Below, one piece after another: positions 15,804-16,779 of a stretch of DNA of 16,779 bases (its first letter is position 1; each line of letters starts with the position of its first letter). The position numbers were made by a program, and so were the translations under genes. This DNA is from an uncultured Chlorobiota bacterium (GTDB lineage Bacteria; Bacteroidota; Bacteroidia; Bacteroidales; JAADGE01): positions 1-16,779 of the forward strand of contig CAMZKQ010000060.1 of the NCBI GenBank assembly GCA_947311265.1, written 5' to 3'. The notes below the pieces were generated by a model. It did not search any database and had not been told where the DNA came from. It was given only the letters and a program-made list of their open reading frames with translations.

Positions 15804-15887
15804 ATGAAAAAACAAAACATTGCAAAATCAGACTATCTTGCCAACGCACCAAAAAAAAAAGAAAATTACAACAAATTTGAAAGATAA
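15804..15887 (+). pseudogene. Remnant of a second DUF1016 N-terminus (27 aa)
   Basis: ATG at 15804 opens MKKQNIAKSDYLANAPKKKE and stops at TAA 15885-15887. Its first 12 codons match the start of the DUF1016 gene at 10825 (MKKQNVANSDYL), with 3 mismatches in 36 bases. After a run of ten A (15851-15860) the similarity fades. It is probably the broken start of a second DUF1016 copy left between the methyltransferase and the GIY-YIG gene. Convergent start sequences cannot be excluded. Confidence 0.5.
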
Positions 15888-16137
15888 AAATTATGCAAAT
15901 GAAATTTATCCTTATTTCAACAATATTCAACAAAAAATGAATGATATTATAAATACGATTGAAAATAATTTTGTAAACAATAAAAACATAAAAGTTGCAG
16001 AACTCCGAAAAAACAAAAATAACAAAACAAAAATTATTGACTTTTTTAAAAGTATAGATTTATGCCGGAATAATTGCAAAAAAAAAATTATCAAGGTTTA
16101 TATGTTTTTGCGGAAAAGAAACAAAACGAAAACATAA
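15820..16137 (+). CDS. N-terminal part of a frameshifted GIY-YIG nuclease gene
   Basis: The open frame runs from a TTG at 15820, but the true start is uncertain. TTG 15877 (LKDKNYANEIYPYFNNI) or ATG 15937 (MNDIINTIENNF) look more likely, because the first 15 residues lie in the DUF1016-like remnant. The part YANEIYPYFNNIQQKMNDI to ELRKNKNNKTKIIDFFKSID is a small helical region that normally precedes the catalytic domain in this GIY-YIG subgroup. From the ten-A run at 16078-16087 onward the frame is nonsense (KKKIIKVYMFLRK), while the neighbouring frame continues NYQGLYVF. It should be read as one gene with 16074-16490. Confidence 0.5.
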   Translation: MQNQTILPTHQKKKKITTNLKDKNYANEIYPYFNNIQQKMNDIINTIENNFVNNKNIKVAELRKNKNNKTKIIDFFKSIDLCRNNCKKKIIKVYMFLRKRNKTKT

Positions 16138-16490
16138 GATATTTATACACCGGAATAACCCGTAACGCAAGTCAAAGATTAAACGACCACATAAATTCAA
16201 GCAATAAAGGTTCTGCAACTTGGGCATATTTAATGGTAAAAAAAGACAAGAATACAAATGCTGAACTTTTAAGGTTAATTGAGAAATATCATCATAAAAA
16301 GAAACCTTCAAAAATAAAAGAACAGTTAAAAGAACAAATCCGGAATGCAATAGAAAAAAAACAAGAATATATTGCTAATTTGTTTGTTACTTTTATTCCT
16401 GTTGAAAACGATAATTATTTTTTGCACATGCTTGAGCCTTATGTTGCCGCAAAGTTAAAATGTTATTGGAACTCTTTTAAAACTCATTAA
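16074..16490 (+). CDS. GIY-YIG nuclease family protein, catalytic part
   Basis: 138 residues from TTG 16074, though the real start lies upstream in another frame, since a stop precedes this TTG directly. The GIY-YIG signature is present: GLY (8-10), YTG (25-27) in place of YIG, then R35 in SQRL and H39. The C-terminal metal-binding E121 sits in LEPYVAAKLKCYWNSFKTH, with N133 and the NSF-x-TH ending. These residues make an active nuclease plausible. Adding one A to the run at 16078-16087 fuses it with the preceding ORF into a protein of about 184-223 residues, depending on start. As the last gene of the block it may be cargo or an accessory nuclease of the defence locus. The closest known role is uncertain. 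Confidence 0.8.
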   Translation: MQKKNYQGLYVFAEKKQNENIRYLYTGITRNASQRLNDHINSSNKGSATWAYLMVKKDKNTNAELLRLIEKYHHKKKPSKIKEQLKEQIRNAIEKKQEYIANLFVTFIPVENDNYFLHMLEPYVAAKLKCYWNSFKTH

Positions 16491-16499
16491 AATTCAAAA

Positions 16500-16610
16500 A
16501 TGAACAAACTACCGAAAGCTATAACAAGCCGACTCAAGTTGAGACAGGCAGGTGACAATCGAACATGTAAAAAGAACAAAACAAATACACAACGAATGAA
16601 AGATAGATAG
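16500..16610 (+). CDS. Doubtful short ORF at the start of the low-complexity tail
   Basis: An ATG at 16500 opens 36 codons beginning MNKLPKAITSRLKLRQAG and ending in TAG at 16608-16610. The first 18 residues look like an ordinary protein start, but the sequence then passes into the AGAT-rich tail. It may be the start of a real gene whose remainder is corrupted or lost. I recognise no family. Confidence 0.15.
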   Translation: MNKLPKAITSRLKLRQAGDNRTCKKNKTNTQRMKDR

Positions 16611-16779
16611 ACAGGAAGATATAGATAGAAGGAAACAAAAAGATAAAAATAAAGAAAGGAATAGATCTAGATAAAAGAAGCAAAAATACCAAATAGACCA
16701 GAGATAAAATATATAGCAAGATATGCAGATGTAGAGAATAGATGTTCTACCATTCTTCCTACCATATAGATAGATAACA
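16566..16779. repeat. Purine-rich, AGAT-rich low-complexity tail
   Basis: From about 16566 the plus strand becomes strongly A/G-rich with recurrent AGAT/GATAGATAG units (for example 16600-16610, 16620-16628 and 16766-16776). It has frequent stops in all plus-strand frames and no coding pattern. It resembles neither the genes nor the intergenic DNA elsewhere in the window. It may be low-quality contig-end sequence. Confidence 0.6.

Noticed and set aside
16566..16779. CRISPR array or ordered tandem repeat in the tail
   Set aside because: The AGAT words are irregularly spaced, with no constant repeat and spacer lengths.

Overview
The window most likely comes from a member of the Bacteroidota. 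It is AT-rich, the genes lack obvious Shine-Dalgarno sequences, and several genes are preceded by TAnnTTTG -7 boxes typical of that phylum. The proteins (a PPIase with two parvulin domains, a PAS/GAF sensor without a kinase domain, an MFSD1-like transporter) also fit. The species cannot be named from this sequence.

Left part (1-7182) is ordinary chromosome with intact genes. It holds, in order: a secreted parvulin-type peptidyl-prolyl isomerase on the minus strand, cut by the left edge; a membrane GAF + 3x PAS protein; a rho-independent terminator; rmuC; an MFS transporter; and tRNA-Val(GAC) with its own promoter and terminator.

Middle and right part (about 7183-16490) is an accessory, defence-like block just downstream of the tRNA. 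It is visibly more A-rich on its coding strand. It begins with a possible 47-residue single-span membrane ORF. Next is a large protein fusing a phospholipase D-like nuclease domain to an SNF2-type helicase. After that come a DUF1016/YhcG N-terminal protein, a RhuM-family protein lacking its expected Fic-like C-terminus, an Eco57I-like (type IIG-like) adenine methyltransferase with a C-terminal specificity region, a small DUF1016-like remnant, and a GIY-YIG nuclease. All lie on the plus strand with short gaps. I read helicase and methyltransferase as the two halves of an ATP-dependent restriction-modification or modification-guided defence system. DUF1016, RhuM and GIY-YIG would be cargo of the kind often found inside such loci.

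Three genes in the right third are broken by frameshifts: DUF1016 once, the methyltransferase twice, GIY-YIG once. All four breaks lie in or at A-runs and each is repaired by adding exactly one A. The last ~215 bases are a purine-rich, AGAT-rich stretch with no coding character. Together these suggest under-called homopolymers near a poorly covered contig end. Real decay or slippage-based switching remains possible. The helicase and everything to its left are intact.
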